A stretch of 64,000 bases of DNA from positions 62,001-126,000 of the forward strand of contig NZ_FOWK01000004.1 in NCBI RefSeq assembly GCF_900115435.1. The letters are read 5' to 3'. The position numbers were made by a program, and so were the translations under genes. Origin of the DNA: Prevotella sp. tf2-5. GTDB taxonomy: Bacteria; Bacteroidota; Bacteroidia; Bacteroidales; Bacteroidaceae. Shown piece by piece: positions 52,503 to 62,982 of the stretch. Numbering within the stretch: position 1 is the stretch's first letter; every line of letters begins with the position of its first letter. The notes under the pieces are model-generated. The model had not been told where the DNA came from. It saw only the letters and a program-made list of their open reading frames with translations, and searched no databases.

Positions 52503-55500
52503 ATGCGTAAACCGTTAGTCGTTTATAAGGCAAGTGCAGGAAGCGGAAAGACATTCACTCTTGCCACAGAGTATATCAAGCTCCTGGTGCTGAACCCCCA
52601 GAACTATCGCACCATCCTTGCCGTCACCTTCACCAACAAAGCGACGGAAGAGATGAAGATGCGTATCTTGAGCCAGTTGTATGGTATCTGGAAGGAGCTT
52701 CCTGACTCAGACAACTATACACAGAAGGTACAACAAGAGACGAGTCTCCCTATCCATACCATCCGGGAACGAGCAGGAGAGGCGCTTCATCTCCTCTTGC
52801 ATCATTATAACAGTTTCCGGGTACAGACCATCGACGCCTTCTTCCAGAGTGTGCTCCGGAACCTCGCCCATGAGCTGGAACTGACGGCAAACCTCCGTGT
52901 GGGACTGAGTGGTGACCAGGTGGAGGAAATGGCTGTCGACCAACTCATCGACAACCTCAAACATACCGACCTCATCCTGCAATGGCTGCTCCGCTATATC
53001 ATGGACAGTCTTATGGAAGATAAGAGCTGGAGTAACAATGATGAGAAGAAGACCAGTTTCATCCGTGAGATCAAACACTTTGGAAAGACGATCTTCCGTG
53101 ACTATTATAAGGAGCATCGCCAGGAACTGAATGAGAAGATGACGGAAGAGGGTTTCTTTGAGGAATATACCAAGACGCTCCGACAGATCCGTGACGATGC
53201 CAAGGAGCGGATGATTACCATTGCCGCCACCTTCTTCGATACCTTGGAACAGGAGAACCTGACTGTTTCGGATCTCAAGAATGGAAGCCGGGGGGTCTCC
53301 GGATACTTCCTCAAACTCCGAAACGAGCAGTTTGACCCTTCTGTCCTCAACAAAACAGCCGCGAAAGCGATGGAGGAACCAAAGGATTGGTATAAAAAAG
53401 ACCATCCACGGGCGGAGGATCTCCATTGTCTTGCTGATCAGGTACTGATACCCCTGCTGCGTTATGCGGAAAAAGAACGGGAACAGCAATGGCGGCTCTA
53501 TCAGTCGGCAAAACTAACACTCAGTCACCTGAACAACCTGCGCCTGTTGAGTAGTATCGAACAGAAAGTCAAGGACATCAATGATGACGCTAATGTTTTT
53601 CTGCTGGGTAACACCCAACACCTGTTACATGCTTTGATCCAAGACAGTGACGCTCCTTTTATCTTTGAGAAGATCGGTGCCCAGCTCCATCATGTGATGA
53701 TTGACGAGTTCCAGGATACCAGTACTGTCCAATGGCAGAATTTCAAAGTGCTGATGCAGGAGTGTATGAGTCATGTGGGGTCTGAGAACCTGATTGTCGG
53801 TGATGTCAAACAAAGTGTCTACCGTTGGCGTTCTGGTGACTGGCGACTGCTGAACAATATCGACCAGCAGTTCGACAAAGAGATGATGGAGGTGAAACCC
53901 TTGCAGACGAACTATCGCTCTGAGCGGAATATCATCTTGTTCAATAATGCCTTCTTTCGTGTTGCCGCCCAACAAGAACAGGATGCGTTAAGCGAACAGC
54001 ATCCTACAGGTGCCCAACAGTTGAGGAATGCCTATGCGGATGTCTGCCAAGAGATTCCTGAGCATCGCAAGCCACAAGGATATGTGGACATCCGGCTGTT
54101 ACCTGCCGAAGACTATCGTGAACGTACCTTAGAGCAATTAAAGGATACTATTGAAGAGTTGCTGGCACAAGGGGTCTCTCCCAACCAGATCGCCATCCTT
54201 GTCAGGACCAATGATATCATCACCCTCATCGCCAACTATTTCGCGGAACAGATGCCAGAGGTGACCATCGTCAGTGACGAGGCTTTCCGTTTAGACGCTT
54301 CTGTCTCCGTACGTCTGTTGATAGACGCCCTGCGTCTGCTCACCCACCCCTCCGACGCACTGACAAAAGCACATATCATCAAATCCTATCACCGGGAGGT
54401 GTTAGGCGAGCAAGTCAATGATGCCGCCCTCCTGTTGAAGAATATGGATGCCGACAGTTTGTTGCCAGAGGCATACATCAGTCATTTCGACGAACTCTTG
54501 ATGCTACCGCTTTACGAACTGGTGGAGACACTCTATCAGATCTTTGGGTTACAACGACTGAAAGACCAAAGTGCCTATCTCTGTGCTTTCTACGATTACC
54601 TCCTCCAGTTCTCTGTCGACAACAGTACTGGTATTGACACTTTCATTGAGACATGGGAACAGGAGCTTCACAAAAAGACGATACAGAGTGATGAGCTTCA
54701 TGGTATCCGTATCCTGACGATTCATAAGAGTAAAGGACTGGAATACGATCATGTGCTGTTACCTTTCTGCGACTGGCAGTTGGAACGTGGTGAGACCATC
54801 TGGTGCGAGCCTCAGGTGGCTCCTTTCAATGAGCTCCCTGTTGCTCCCGTCGACTATGGGGAGAAGAAAATGGTGGGTACGATCTATGAGGGAGACTATC
54901 TCAACGAGCATTTGCAGTTGACGGTCGACAACCTGAACCTGTTGTATGTGGCATTCACCCGTGCTTGTAAGAGTCTCTACGTCATCGGCAAGCGAAAAGC
55001 GAAACTGAGTCGCTCGTCTCTGATAGAGCATGTGCTCCCGGAACTGTCTCTTGACGGAACGGTCTTGAATGGCATCGAGGATGAGAAGGATGATATCGTC
55101 TTCTCGTTCGGGACACGTTGTACGGAAGAGCAACAAGAGAAAAAGACGTCTGACAATGTCTTTTTGAAATCCTCCGAGCCACTCTCCGTGGAGATGAATG
55201 TCTTTGGTCATAAGACGGAGTTCCGACAGAGTAACAAAAGTCGTGAGTTCATACAAACAGATGAGGAAGAGTCTACCCAACAAAGTTATATAAAGACAGG
55301 TAGTATCCTACATCATGTCTTCTCCCGTATCCGTACGACGGAAGATGTGGAGACTGCCTTGCAAGAACTGCAGCAGGAAGGTGTCCTCTATGATGAGGAG
55401 ATGACTGTGGCAAAGGTGTCCTCCCTCCTTCGCAAGCGCTTGGAGAACCCTCGTGTCCGTGAGTGGTTCTCAGACAAATGGACATTGTATAACGAGTGTA

Positions 55501-55730
55501 CCATCTTATATAAAGACGCTGACGGACATGTCTGCGAGCGTCGCCCAGACAGGGTCATGACGGACGGACATCGCATGATTGTCGTTGATTTCAAGTTCGG
55601 TCATCCACGTCCAGAATACCAGGAGCAAGTAAAGGAGTACATGCAGCTACTTCAACCGATGGGCTACCAACAGGTGGAAGGATATCTGTGGTATGTGTAT
55701 TCGAACAAGATAGAGGAGGTTAAGCTATGA
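52503..55730 (+). CDS. addA: AddA-like UvrD-family helicase-nuclease
   Basis: I start at ATG 52503 (RKPLVVYKASAGSGKTF); a GTG 9 bases earlier overlaps the previous gene. In this 1075-residue protein, Walker A ASAGSGKTF is at 10-18, motif Ia VTFTNKATEEMK follows, motif II IDEFQDTS is near 401, motif III/IV includes GDVKQSVYRWRSGD and LQTNYRSERNII, motif V TIHKSKGLEYDHVLLP, and motif VI LYVAFTRACKSLYV near 815. The C-terminal PD-(D/E)XK nuclease has RRPDRVMTDGHRMIVVDFKF near 1010-1030 and YQEQVKEYMQLL. With the next gene it forms the AddAB/RexAB-type enzyme that resects double-strand ends for RecA. Confidence 0.9.
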   Translation: MRKPLVVYKASAGSGKTFTLATEYIKLLVLNPQNYRTILAVTFTNKATEEMKMRILSQLYGIWKELPDSDNYTQKVQQETSLPIHTIRERAGEALHLLLHHYNSFRVQTIDAFFQSVLRNLAHELELTANLRVGLSGDQVEEMAVDQLIDNLKHTDLILQWLLRYIMDSLMEDKSWSNNDEKKTSFIREIKHFGKTIFRDYYKEHRQELNEKMTEEGFFEEYTKTLRQIRDDAKERMITIAATFFDTLEQENLTVSDLKNGSRGVSGYFLKLRNEQFDPSVLNKTAAKAMEEPKDWYKKDHPRAEDLHCLADQVLIPLLRYAEKEREQQWRLYQSAKLTLSHLNNLRLLSSIEQKVKDINDDANVFLLGNTQHLLHALIQDSDAPFIFEKIGAQLHHVMIDEFQDTSTVQWQNFKVLMQECMSHVGSENLIVGDVKQSVYRWRSGDWRLLNNIDQQFDKEMMEVKPLQTNYRSERNIILFNNAFFRVAAQQEQDALSEQHPTGAQQLRNAYADVCQEIPEHRKPQGYVDIRLLPAEDYRERTLEQLKDTIEELLAQGVSPNQIAILVRTNDIITLIANYFAEQMPEVTIVSDEAFRLDASVSVRLLIDALRLLTHPSDALTKAHIIKSYHREVLGEQVNDAALLLKNMDADSLLPEAYISHFDELLMLPLYELVETLYQIFGLQRLKDQSAYLCAFYDYLLQFSVDNSTGIDTFIETWEQELHKKTIQSDELHGIRILTIHKSKGLEYDHVLLPFCDWQLERGETIWCEPQVAPFNELPVAPVDYGEKKMVGTIYEGDYLNEHLQLTVDNLNLLYVAFTRACKSLYVIGKRKAKLSRSSLIEHVLPELSLDGTVLNGIEDEKDDIVFSFGTRCTEEQQEKKTSDNVFLKSSEPLSVEMNVFGHKTEFRQSNKSREFIQTDEEESTQQSYIKTGSILHHVFSRIRTTEDVETALQELQQEGVLYDEEMTVAKVSSLLRKRLENPRVREWFSDKWTLYNECTILYKDADGHVCERRPDRVMTDGHRMIVVDFKFGHPRPEYQEQVKEYMQLLQPMGYQQVEGYLWYVYSNKIEEVKL

Positions 55731-58504
55731 AGAGTTTCTTAGAATATGTTGCTGAGGATATCATCAAGAAATACGGACATGACCTGTCACGTACAGCAAT
55801 TGTCTTTCCCAACAAGCGTGCCTCATTGTTCCTGAACGAGCACCTTGCCCGGCTGACCGACCATCCGATATGGAGCCCGTCTTATATTACCATCAGTGAC
55901 TTGTTCCGGCAACAAAGTTCATTACAAGTGGCGGATCCTATCAAACTGGTATGTGACCTCCATCAGTCGTTTGTGACCTGTACGGGAATAGACGAGACGC
56001 TGGATCATTTCTATGGATGGGGACAACTGCTCCTGTCTGATTTCGATGATATCGACAAGAACATGGCGGATGCCGACCGGGTATTTGCTAACCTCCGTGA
56101 CATCCATGAGTTGGATGATGTCAGTTATCTCACGGACGAGCAACGTGCCATTATCCAACAGTTCTTCAGTAACTTCTCCGAAGACCATAATAGTGCGTTG
56201 AAAGAACGCTTCCTGAAGCTATGGAGTCATTTCGCCGATATCTACCACAACTTCAACCATCGTCTTACAGCACAGGATTTAGCCTATGAGGGTGCCCTCT
56301 ACCGTCATGTCGTAGAAAAGCTACATGCCACCAGTTGTACATTGGATAGTCGCTATGACCGTTACCTCTTCGTGGGTTTCAATCTCTTACATCAGGTGGA
56401 GAAACAGTTGTTCAAGCAACTGAGAAAGGAAGGGAAGGCTTTCTTCTACTGGGACTTCGACCATTATTACATGCAGCAAGAGGCAGGCTTTTACCTCTCA
56501 CAGTATCTGGAGGTCTTTCCCAATGAACTCGACAATGACGACGCGACTCTCTACCAACAGTTCCAGCAGCCAAAGACCATCACTTATATAGCGGCACCGA
56601 CAGAGAATATACAAGCTCGTTATATGAGTACGTGGCTGAAAGAGCACCAACGTTATGCGGATGGCAAACGGACAGCTATCCTCTTGTGCGACGAACAGTT
56701 ACTGCCCGTCGTCATCCATTGTATCCCTGAGGAAGTCGACAAGGTAAATGTCACCTCCGGCTACCCACTGATACAGACTCCCGCCGCATCGTTTATCAAC
56801 TTGTTGATGAACCTCCAGATTGGTGGTTACCGACCTCGACTAATGAACGCTATCCGTCGTCATCCTTATTATAAATACTTGACGGACGACCTGTTGAAGA
56901 GTTGTGAGGCAGATAGTTTGTTCCAGACAGAGGCTATCCTGCTTTGGATAGCACGTTTGCTGAGACATGTGGCACAACAGGCTCAACAAGATGACGCCAC
57001 AGAACAACAGGTTTCCTTACGTGACGAGGCACTCTTCCGTAGCTATACACTCATCAACCGTCTTGCCGGTCTGGTAGGTAGTGGTGACCTGAGTGTAGAC
57101 CTTACCACCCTGCAGCGACTGACACACCAGCTGATACAGTCAACATCCATCCCCTTCCATGGTGAACCAGCTGAAGGTATTCAGATCATGGGAATCCTGG
57201 AGTCACGTAACCTGGACTTCGACCATGTCCTGCTGCTCTCTTGTAATGAAGGCAATATGCCCAAGGGAGTCAACGACAGCTCGTTTATCCCACATAGTCT
57301 GCGAAAAGCCTATGAGTTGACGACAATTGACCACAAGACATCTATCTATGCCTATTATTTCCATCGTCTACTGCAACGGGCATCAGACATCACCCTCGTC
57401 TATAACAATGCGACAGACGAGGGACATACGGGTGAGATGAGCCGTTTCATGCTCCAGCTATTGGTAGAGAGTGGGCACCCCATCCGTCAGTATACGCTGA
57501 AGGCAGGACAACAGATCGTCTCAAGGAAGGCTGAACCTGTAGAGAAGACTCCACAGGTGATGGAGTTATTGAAGGAGCGTTTTGCCAAACAACCTAATAC
57601 ACACCACGCCTTGTTGACACCAACGGCGATCAACACCTACCGTCGTTGTCCGTTGAGCTTTTTCTATCGTTATGTGAGTGGTCTCAAAGAGGCTGATGAA
57701 GATGAACTGCAGATTGATGACCGCTTGTTTGGTATTGTCTTCCATGCGGCAGCACAATATCTCTACGAACAACTGATGCAACAAAGTCATCATATCGAGA
57801 AAGGTCAGTTGCAACAACTCCTACAGTCGAAGGTGGCGATAGAAATGGCTGTCGACAAAGCTTTCCGTGAGCAACTACCTGATAAGAAGGAGTATAGTGG
57901 ACTACAACTTATCAACAGGGAGGTGATTATCCATTATGTGCGACAGCTGTTGCAGATAGACCTCCAACTGGCTCCTTTCACCATTCATGCGTTAGAATAC
58001 GAAGTGGTTCATGACTGGACGATTCATCAAGGAGACACCTCCTTCACTACGACGATTGGTGGCAGCATCGACCGACTGGATGCTGTAACGACAGACCAAC
58101 AGGAACGTATCCGTGTGATTGACTATAAGACGGGAGGGGGTAAAATGAATGCTCTGCCTGATGTCGAGAGTATCTTTGAGACGAACGACTCACATAATGG
58201 TTATTATCTCCAGACCTTTTTATATAGTAGTATTGTACGACAAGACCAGAAGCTCAACACGGAACAACTGCCTGTCAGTCCTGCATTGCTTTTTATCCAG
58301 CATTCAGCGGCAGAAGACTATGACCCTACCCTCTTTTTTGGAAAAGAGAGGATTATAGACGTCCAGCCTTTCATCGTCCCCTTTACAGAAAGACTACAGA
58401 AGTGTATTGATGAGATATTCAATGCTGAGGTACCTTTCCTGCCTGTGGAAGATCAGAAGACCTGCCGGAACTGTCCCTATGCGCAATTATGCGGAAGAGG
58501 ATGA
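55727..58504 (+). CDS. addB: AddB-like nuclease subunit with Fe-S cysteines
   Basis: A 925-residue protein, 4-base overlap (ATGA) with addA. The N-terminal part is an inactivated helicase fold without a P-loop (RTAIVFPNKRASLFLNEHL). Middle helicase-like segments include ILESRNLDFDHVLLLSCNEG. The C-terminal PD-(D/E)XK nuclease has LFGIVFHAAAQYLYE, IGGSIDRLDAV and IRVIDYKTGGG (~797). Cys641, Cys913, Cys916 and Cys922 (CPLSFFYRY, CRNCPYAQLC) form the AddB/Cas4-type 4Fe-4S cluster. It is the partner subunit of AddA in recombination repair. Confidence 0.9.
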   Translation: MKSFLEYVAEDIIKKYGHDLSRTAIVFPNKRASLFLNEHLARLTDHPIWSPSYITISDLFRQQSSLQVADPIKLVCDLHQSFVTCTGIDETLDHFYGWGQLLLSDFDDIDKNMADADRVFANLRDIHELDDVSYLTDEQRAIIQQFFSNFSEDHNSALKERFLKLWSHFADIYHNFNHRLTAQDLAYEGALYRHVVEKLHATSCTLDSRYDRYLFVGFNLLHQVEKQLFKQLRKEGKAFFYWDFDHYYMQQEAGFYLSQYLEVFPNELDNDDATLYQQFQQPKTITYIAAPTENIQARYMSTWLKEHQRYADGKRTAILLCDEQLLPVVIHCIPEEVDKVNVTSGYPLIQTPAASFINLLMNLQIGGYRPRLMNAIRRHPYYKYLTDDLLKSCEADSLFQTEAILLWIARLLRHVAQQAQQDDATEQQVSLRDEALFRSYTLINRLAGLVGSGDLSVDLTTLQRLTHQLIQSTSIPFHGEPAEGIQIMGILESRNLDFDHVLLLSCNEGNMPKGVNDSSFIPHSLRKAYELTTIDHKTSIYAYYFHRLLQRASDITLVYNNATDEGHTGEMSRFMLQLLVESGHPIRQYTLKAGQQIVSRKAEPVEKTPQVMELLKERFAKQPNTHHALLTPTAINTYRRCPLSFFYRYVSGLKEADEDELQIDDRLFGIVFHAAAQYLYEQLMQQSHHIEKGQLQQLLQSKVAIEMAVDKAFREQLPDKKEYSGLQLINREVIIHYVRQLLQIDLQLAPFTIHALEYEVVHDWTIHQGDTSFTTTIGGSIDRLDAVTTDQQERIRVIDYKTGGGKMNALPDVESIFETNDSHNGYYLQTFLYSSIVRQDQKLNTEQLPVSPALLFIQHSAAEDYDPTLFFGKERIIDVQPFIVPFTERLQKCIDEIFNAEVPFLPVEDQKTCRNCPYAQLCGRG

Positions 58505-58505
58505 A

Positions 58506-59684
58506 TCAACGGTTCTTATGCTTCAAGAACCAGTTATGTGTCAGTCTGTTATACATCAACAGAGCGATAGCTGTCAATGCCAGCGCAACGGTATTCGTCT
58601 GTTGTGGTATGACGTCTGCAAGAATATAGGTCAGACCGACTCCTAATGCCAGTCCTGTCTCCCACGATAGCATGAACGAGCTCTGTGAGGTTCCACGCTG
58701 ACAGTGACGACTAAGCTTAACGAAGAACAGCAAGAAACGAGTTCCTGTGATTCCTATTGCCATACCTATAAATGTAGAGGCGATATAGGTGGCGACCTGC
58801 GTATGCTGGGTCATCATGATAAGCAGGGCTGCCGATAAGAGGATCAGTCCTGTCACCACCTCACTCTTCAGTTCTGCATCCCGGAACATAAAACGCTGTG
58901 CCAGGAGGGCTAAGAGGAAACCTGTCATCATCATACAGAATTCCTCGATGGAATTCATCTGTCCGATACACATTCCCAAGGCTATGGTGATTAGCAACAT
59001 GTTCAGGAACAACACTCCACCATTGTTTAACAAAAAACGGTCGAGACTAAACACACGTACACGGTCTTCGGGGGCACGGAAAGGAAATACCACCATTCTG
59101 ATAAGTAACAGGGAGACGAGCGACAATCCCATAGAGACCATGATGACAATGTCAAAGCCACATAACTGATGGAGCAGTAAACCTGTCAACGGACCTAACG
59201 ACAGGGCAAAACGCCCAAACCAAGAGGCACTGTGATTTGCCTCCGTACGCTGGAAGGACTCACAGGTGTCAATAATCAAAGTACTTGCCAGCACCATTTG
59301 TGCCAGTCCGAACATAGCACCCAGTCCAAAACGTTGTAACAGGATAATCCCATAGTCTGCGAACTCACCCTTCAAAGTGTCTAAATACCAGAGTAGCCCC
59401 TCACAGGCTGTCAATAAGACAATAGACCACAGGCAAACTTTGTTACGACGGTAATGCTGAACCAGATACGACACGAAGGGACCTAACAGGTATAAACCCA
59501 AAGCGAAGACACCCATTGAGACTCCCGTTTCCATCATAGTGAGGTTTTCCTCACGCATCAACCATAAGGGTAATACGGGAATCAACATATATACTGACAT
59601 CGACAGGAACAGATTGGCAATCGCCAACTGCCAAAACTCACGATGCCAGAGCTTGACGTGTACTGGTGTGTTTTGACTATTCAA
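58506..59684 (-). CDS. Major facilitator superfamily transporter
   Basis: A 392-residue inner membrane protein with about twelve TM segments and a central loop of basic character (FRAPEDRVRVFSLDRF). MSVYMLIPVLPLWLM and VSYLVQHYRRNK (loop 2-3) fit an MFS drug/H+ or small-solute exporter. The substrate cannot be told. It converges on addB with 1 base between the ends and follows panB by 10 bases, so it is probably the last gene of the HAD-panB-MFS operon. Confidence 0.8.
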   Translation of the reverse strand: MNSQNTPVHVKLWHREFWQLAIANLFLSMSVYMLIPVLPLWLMREENLTMMETGVSMGVFALGLYLLGPFVSYLVQHYRRNKVCLWSIVLLTACEGLLWYLDTLKGEFADYGIILLQRFGLGAMFGLAQMVLASTLIIDTCESFQRTEANHSASWFGRFALSLGPLTGLLLHQLCGFDIVIMVSMGLSLVSLLLIRMVVFPFRAPEDRVRVFSLDRFLLNNGGVLFLNMLLITIALGMCIGQMNSIEEFCMMMTGFLLALLAQRFMFRDAELKSEVVTGLILLSAALLIMMTQHTQVATYIASTFIGMAIGITGTRFLLFFVKLSRHCQRGTSQSSFMLSWETGLALGVGLTYILADVIPQQTNTVALALTAIALLMYNRLTHNWFLKHKNR

Positions 59685-59694
59685 TACTTAAAGA

Positions 59695-60516
59695 TTAATA
59701 TGATTCACTTTCGTTGGGGAAGTCTCCACTTTTGACATCCGACACATAATTACCAATAGCATCTGTCATCACGGTATTCAGGTCAGCATAACGACGCAGG
59801 AAACGGGGTGAGAAGCCATTGGTCATACCTAACATATCTGCAATGACAAGGATCTGTCCATCAGTACCGTTACCGGCACCGATACCAATGGTCGGAACAC
59901 TAATCTCCTTGGTAACCTCTGCGGCAAGCTTAGCAGGTACTTTCTCCAAAGTAACAGCAAAACAACCAATCTCTGAAAGCAGTTTTGCATCCGACATCAA
60001 CTTGTCTGCTTCCTCTTGTTCCTTGGCACGAACAGCATAGGTACCAAACTTGTTGATACTCTGGGGAGTTAGTCCTAAGTGCGCCATCACTGGGATACCT
60101 GCGTCCAATATACGCTTGACTGTATCGGCTATCTCCGCACCACCTTCCAGTTTCAGGGCATCACAACCACTCTCCTTCATAATACGGATAGCGTTGCTCA
60201 CACCCTCTGCGGCATTCACTTGATAAGAGCCGAAAGGCATGTCACAAACGACCAAGGCACGGTTAACAGCACGAACCACTGAGCGAGCATGATAGATCAT
60301 CTGGTCTACTGTCATCGGCAGTGTTGTATGATTACCTGCCATCACGTTAGAGGCAGAGTCACCAATCAATATACCATCGATGCCGGCACGGTCAACGATA
60401 CCTGCCGTTGTGAAATCATAAGAGGTCAACATGGAGATTTTCTCTCCTTTTTGCTTCATCTCAATAAACCGATGCGTAGTCACTTTGCGTGAGTCACTGA
60501 CTAAATATCCAGCCAT
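59695..60516 (-). CDS. panB: 3-methyl-2-oxobutanoate hydroxymethyltransferase
   Basis: This 273-residue cytosolic enzyme transfers a hydroxymethyl group from methylene-tetrahydrofolate to alpha-ketoisovalerate, the first step to pantoate and coenzyme A. Motifs are [20 protein letters not shown], the metal site [41 protein letters not shown], and VTLEKVPA with the catalytic Glu. [20 protein letters not shown] closes the barrel. Length is normal. It lies 13 bases after the HAD gene. Confidence 0.95.
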   Translation of the reverse strand: MAGYLVSDSRKVTTHRFIEMKQKGEKISMLTSYDFTTAGIVDRAGIDGILIGDSASNVMAGNHTTLPMTVDQMIYHARSVVRAVNRALVVCDMPFGSYQVNAAEGVSNAIRIMKESGCDALKLEGGAEIADTVKRILDAGIPVMAHLGLTPQSINKFGTYAVRAKEQEEADKLMSDAKLLSEIGCFAVTLEKVPAKLAAEVTKEISVPTIGIGAGNGTDGQILVIADMLGMTNGFSPRFLRRYADLNTVMTDAIGNYVSDVKSGDFPNESESY

Positions 60517-60529
60517 TATTCTTTTCTTT

Positions 60530-61165
60530 TTAATTATTTAGATATTCTGATAATTCAAGATAATCATTTATTACTTGATCGCACAGCGGAGTAATTTCCT
60601 CAGCGGGATTCGTAGTAGCGAGTCCAATTACTGTCATTCCCGCAGCTCTTCCCGATTTAAGTCCGTTGAAAGAGTCCTCAAAGACTATACATTCATTGGG
60701 CATAGCACCGAAACGGGCAGCAGCTTTTAGATAACAGTCAGGATGAGGCTTAGAGTATTCGAAGTCCTCAGAGGTCAGGATAGCATCAAACAAGTCCTTG
60801 AATTCAGGATGCTGACGATACACACTCTCCATTTTCTGTTGGTTGGAACTGGTCACTACTGCTGTCTTCACATTTTGTTCTCGCAAATCAGAGATAAACT
60901 TCTCGAAGCCTTTCACATACTGATAGTCCATCTGTGCCTCGTAAGCATTCAGACGATCTGTCAGCAACGGACGAATCTCCTTCAGATTGCCATTAAACCA
61001 CGCGTCGTAAATCTGGTCAAGGGTCTGTCCTTTTATCTCGTGTTCCAATCCTGGATGCTCAGGATGAAACTCCCTGCACTGGGCTCCCCAAAACACGGTA
61101 TACTGTGGTTCTGTGTCGAACACCACGCCATCCAAATCAAACAATGCAGCTTTTACCTTATTCAT
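60530..61165 (-). CDS. HAD-family phosphatase (beta-phosphoglucomutase-like)
   Basis: I start at [20 protein letters not shown] (61165); the longer frame runs through the promoters. The 211-residue protein has HAD motif [12 protein letters not shown], motif II VVTSSN, a Lys near [12 protein letters not shown], and motif [20 protein letters not shown] helical cap lies between motifs I and II (C1 cap), as in beta-phosphoglucomutase and related sugar-phosphate phosphatases. The substrate is not clear. Two tandem promoters precede it. Confidence 0.87.
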   Translation of the reverse strand: MNKVKAALFDLDGVVFDTEPQYTVFWGAQCREFHPEHPGLEHEIKGQTLDQIYDAWFNGNLKEIRPLLTDRLNAYEAQMDYQYVKGFEKFISDLREQNVKTAVVTSSNQQKMESVYRQHPEFKDLFDAILTSEDFEYSKPHPDCYLKAAARFGAMPNECIVFEDSFNGLKSGRAAGMTVIGLATTNPAEEITPLCDQVINDYLELSEYLNN

Positions 61166-61174
61166 TTCGGGGTG

Positions 61175-61206
61175 CAAAATTACGAATAAGTGAGAAGAAA
61201 ACCAAA
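61175..61206 (-). promoter_or_regulatory. Proximal promoter of the HAD-panB genes
   Basis: On the minus strand TTTG (61206-61203), 20 bases, TAATTTTG (61182-61175). The ATG at 61165 follows so closely that its RNA would be almost leaderless. Confidence 0.7.
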
Positions 61207-61293
61207 TTTTATTTGAGTTTTCTCGAACGTGAGTAATTTCGACCATAGGTCAAAATTAGTGCAAATCGAGAAGAAAACCAAATTTTATTTGAG
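61192..61293. repeat. 26-bp direct repeat carrying promoter parts
   Basis: GAGAAGAAAACCAAATTTTA (and TTTGAG) occurs at 61192-61217 and, unchanged, at 61268-61293, a 76-bp shift. Each copy holds a -33 TTTG (minus strand) with TAATTTTG at the same 20-base distance. Confidence 0.85.
61251..61282 (-). promoter_or_regulatory. Distal promoter of the HAD-panB genes
   Basis: On the minus strand TTTG (61282-61279), 20 bases, TAATTTTG (61258-61251). It has the same parts as the proximal promoter, 76 bp upstream, giving a leader of about 80 bases. Confidence 0.7.
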
Positions 61294-61299
61294 TATTTT

Positions 61300-62220
61300 C
61301 TATTCCGATCCAATAAACAGGAACAGCAGTCCCAACAACATCAATGCCAGATCGAGTGCCTTGGCACGCAGATTCTTCTCATGAAACAGCATGACACCGA
61401 ACATGAAACTGACAATCACACTACCTCGTCTCACCATTGATACGACACTTATCATCGCATCGGGGATGGACAGCGAATAGAAATACATGAAGTCGGCAGC
61501 CGACAAGAAGACGCTGACACCAATGATTGACCACGACCAGTGGAAGGGCGTTGTCGAGTGGTGCTTAGGCAACCACATGACAACCAACAGAAAAGCCATC
61601 ATGAAACACTGGTATATCGTGAACCACGACTGCACCATCATGCGGTCAAGTCCCACACCGCCCTGACCTACCGGAGCCATCAGGAACTTGTCGTACAGTC
61701 CGCTGACAGCTCCTAATATAGCAGCACCAATAGTCATATATATCCATTTGTCGTGCCGAAAGTCAATACCCTCCTTCTTTCCGCTCTTTCTTAACAGGAA
61801 ATATGAAAGGATCGCCATCAAGACACCTGCCCATTGCCAACCGTTCAAACGTTCCCCGAAAACCAGCAGGGCACCCACCAGCACCATCACTGGCCTGGTG
61901 GCATTGATGGGTCCAACGATAGTCAACGGAAGGTTTTTCATGGCGAAATAACCAAGGATCCAACTCGACAACACCAGTATAGCCTTCAGCACAATGTATT
62001 TATGCATCTCCCATCCACCACTGCCAACATGGAATATACTGTCATCAAGCATAGTCGTTGCTCCGCTAAGCAAAATCAATGGCAGGAAGATTAATGAAGA
62101 GAAAAAAGTGTTGAAGAAAAGTACAGGAATCACTGCATTGTCTTTCAATGCCACCTTCTTCAACGTATCATAGCAGCCCAGTAATGCTGCCGAAATAAAT
62201 GCTAATATTAACCACGTCAT
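61300..62220 (-). CDS. EamA/DMT-family transporter
   Basis: A 306-residue membrane protein with about ten TM helices in two EamA halves (MTWLILAFISAALLGCYDTL; IGPINATRPVMVLVGALLVF-type end of half one; GVSVFLSAADFMYFYSLSIP; VIVSFMFGVMLFHEKNLRAK at the end of half two). Such proteins export metabolites such as amino acids or sugars. It overlaps truA by 4 bases. Its stop lies just before the promoter repeat of the HAD gene. Confidence 0.85.
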   Translation of the reverse strand: MTWLILAFISAALLGCYDTLKKVALKDNAVIPVLFFNTFFSSLIFLPLILLSGATTMLDDSIFHVGSGGWEMHKYIVLKAILVLSSWILGYFAMKNLPLTIVGPINATRPVMVLVGALLVFGERLNGWQWAGVLMAILSYFLLRKSGKKEGIDFRHDKWIYMTIGAAILGAVSGLYDKFLMAPVGQGGVGLDRMMVQSWFTIYQCFMMAFLLVVMWLPKHHSTTPFHWSWSIIGVSVFLSAADFMYFYSLSIPDAMISVVSMVRRGSVIVSFMFGVMLFHEKNLRAKALDLALMLLGLLFLFIGSE

Positions 62221-62960
62221 CTCGTTATATCGTTATATCGAACCTCCTCCAAACACAATGCCTTTGCCGGCATCGACTCACCTGCCTGGGTACGGCGTCC
62301 TCCTTTGATCACCTCACGGAACTCGTCAAGCGTCATACGATGACGCCCTACCTCTATCAATGTACCCACCACAGCACGTACCATATTACGCAGAAAGCGA
62401 TTAGCGGTAATCTCAAAATACCACACATCATTGGCTGTCTGATGCCATTGCGCCGCATAGATATGGCAGATTGTCGTCTTCACATCACTACCTGCCTTAC
62501 AAAATGCCCCGAAGTCATCATATTCCATTAATATCCGTGCCGCCTCATTCATCATCGGGAAATCGAGCACATAGTGTAACTCTAAAGAAAAATGACGCAA
62601 AAACGGATTCTTCTTGGTGTGAATATAATAATGATAGGTACGTGCAGACGCAGAAAAACGGGCATGCAAATCATCTGCTACCCGTTCCACTCTGTCGACA
62701 CTGATATCCGCAGGCAAGACCCCGTTCAGTTTCTTCGTCAACACTTTGGCGTCAAAAGATACTTCAGTGTCGAAATGTGCCGCCATTTGACGGGCATGCA
62801 CCCCGGCATCCGTCCTTCCAGCTCCCGTCACACTGATGTCCTCTCGTAGCAGAAGTGACAAGGCACGGTGCAGTTCTTCCTGCACCGTGTCCCCGTTAGG
62901 TTGTAACTGCCACCCGTGGTAGTTTGTCCCGTCGTAACTGAACCAGATGAAATATCTCAT
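62217..62960 (-). CDS. truA: tRNA pseudouridine synthase A
   Basis: This 247-residue cytosolic enzyme makes pseudouridine at positions 38-40 of the tRNA anticodon arm. The catalytic Asp51 is in TGAGRTDAGVHARQ. MRYFIWFSYDGTNYHGWQLQ and RTYHYYIHTKKNPF and TANRFLRNMVRAVVGTLIEV are the other conserved parts. Length is normal. It starts 22 bases after the outer membrane protein gene and is coupled to the EamA gene. Confidence 0.95.
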   Translation of the reverse strand: MRYFIWFSYDGTNYHGWQLQPNGDTVQEELHRALSLLLREDISVTGAGRTDAGVHARQMAAHFDTEVSFDAKVLTKKLNGVLPADISVDRVERVADDLHARFSASARTYHYYIHTKKNPFLRHFSLELHYVLDFPMMNEAARILMEYDDFGAFCKAGSDVKTTICHIYAAQWHQTANDVWYFEITANRFLRNMVRAVVGTLIEVGRHRMTLDEFREVIKGGRRTQAGESMPAKALCLEEVRYNDITR

Positions 62961-62982
62961 AAGGAGGTGAACATCTGTCTCT

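Noticed and set aside
55273..55485. Short minus-strand frame inside addA
   Set aside because: It overlaps the nuclease linker of addA in antisense and has no features of its own.
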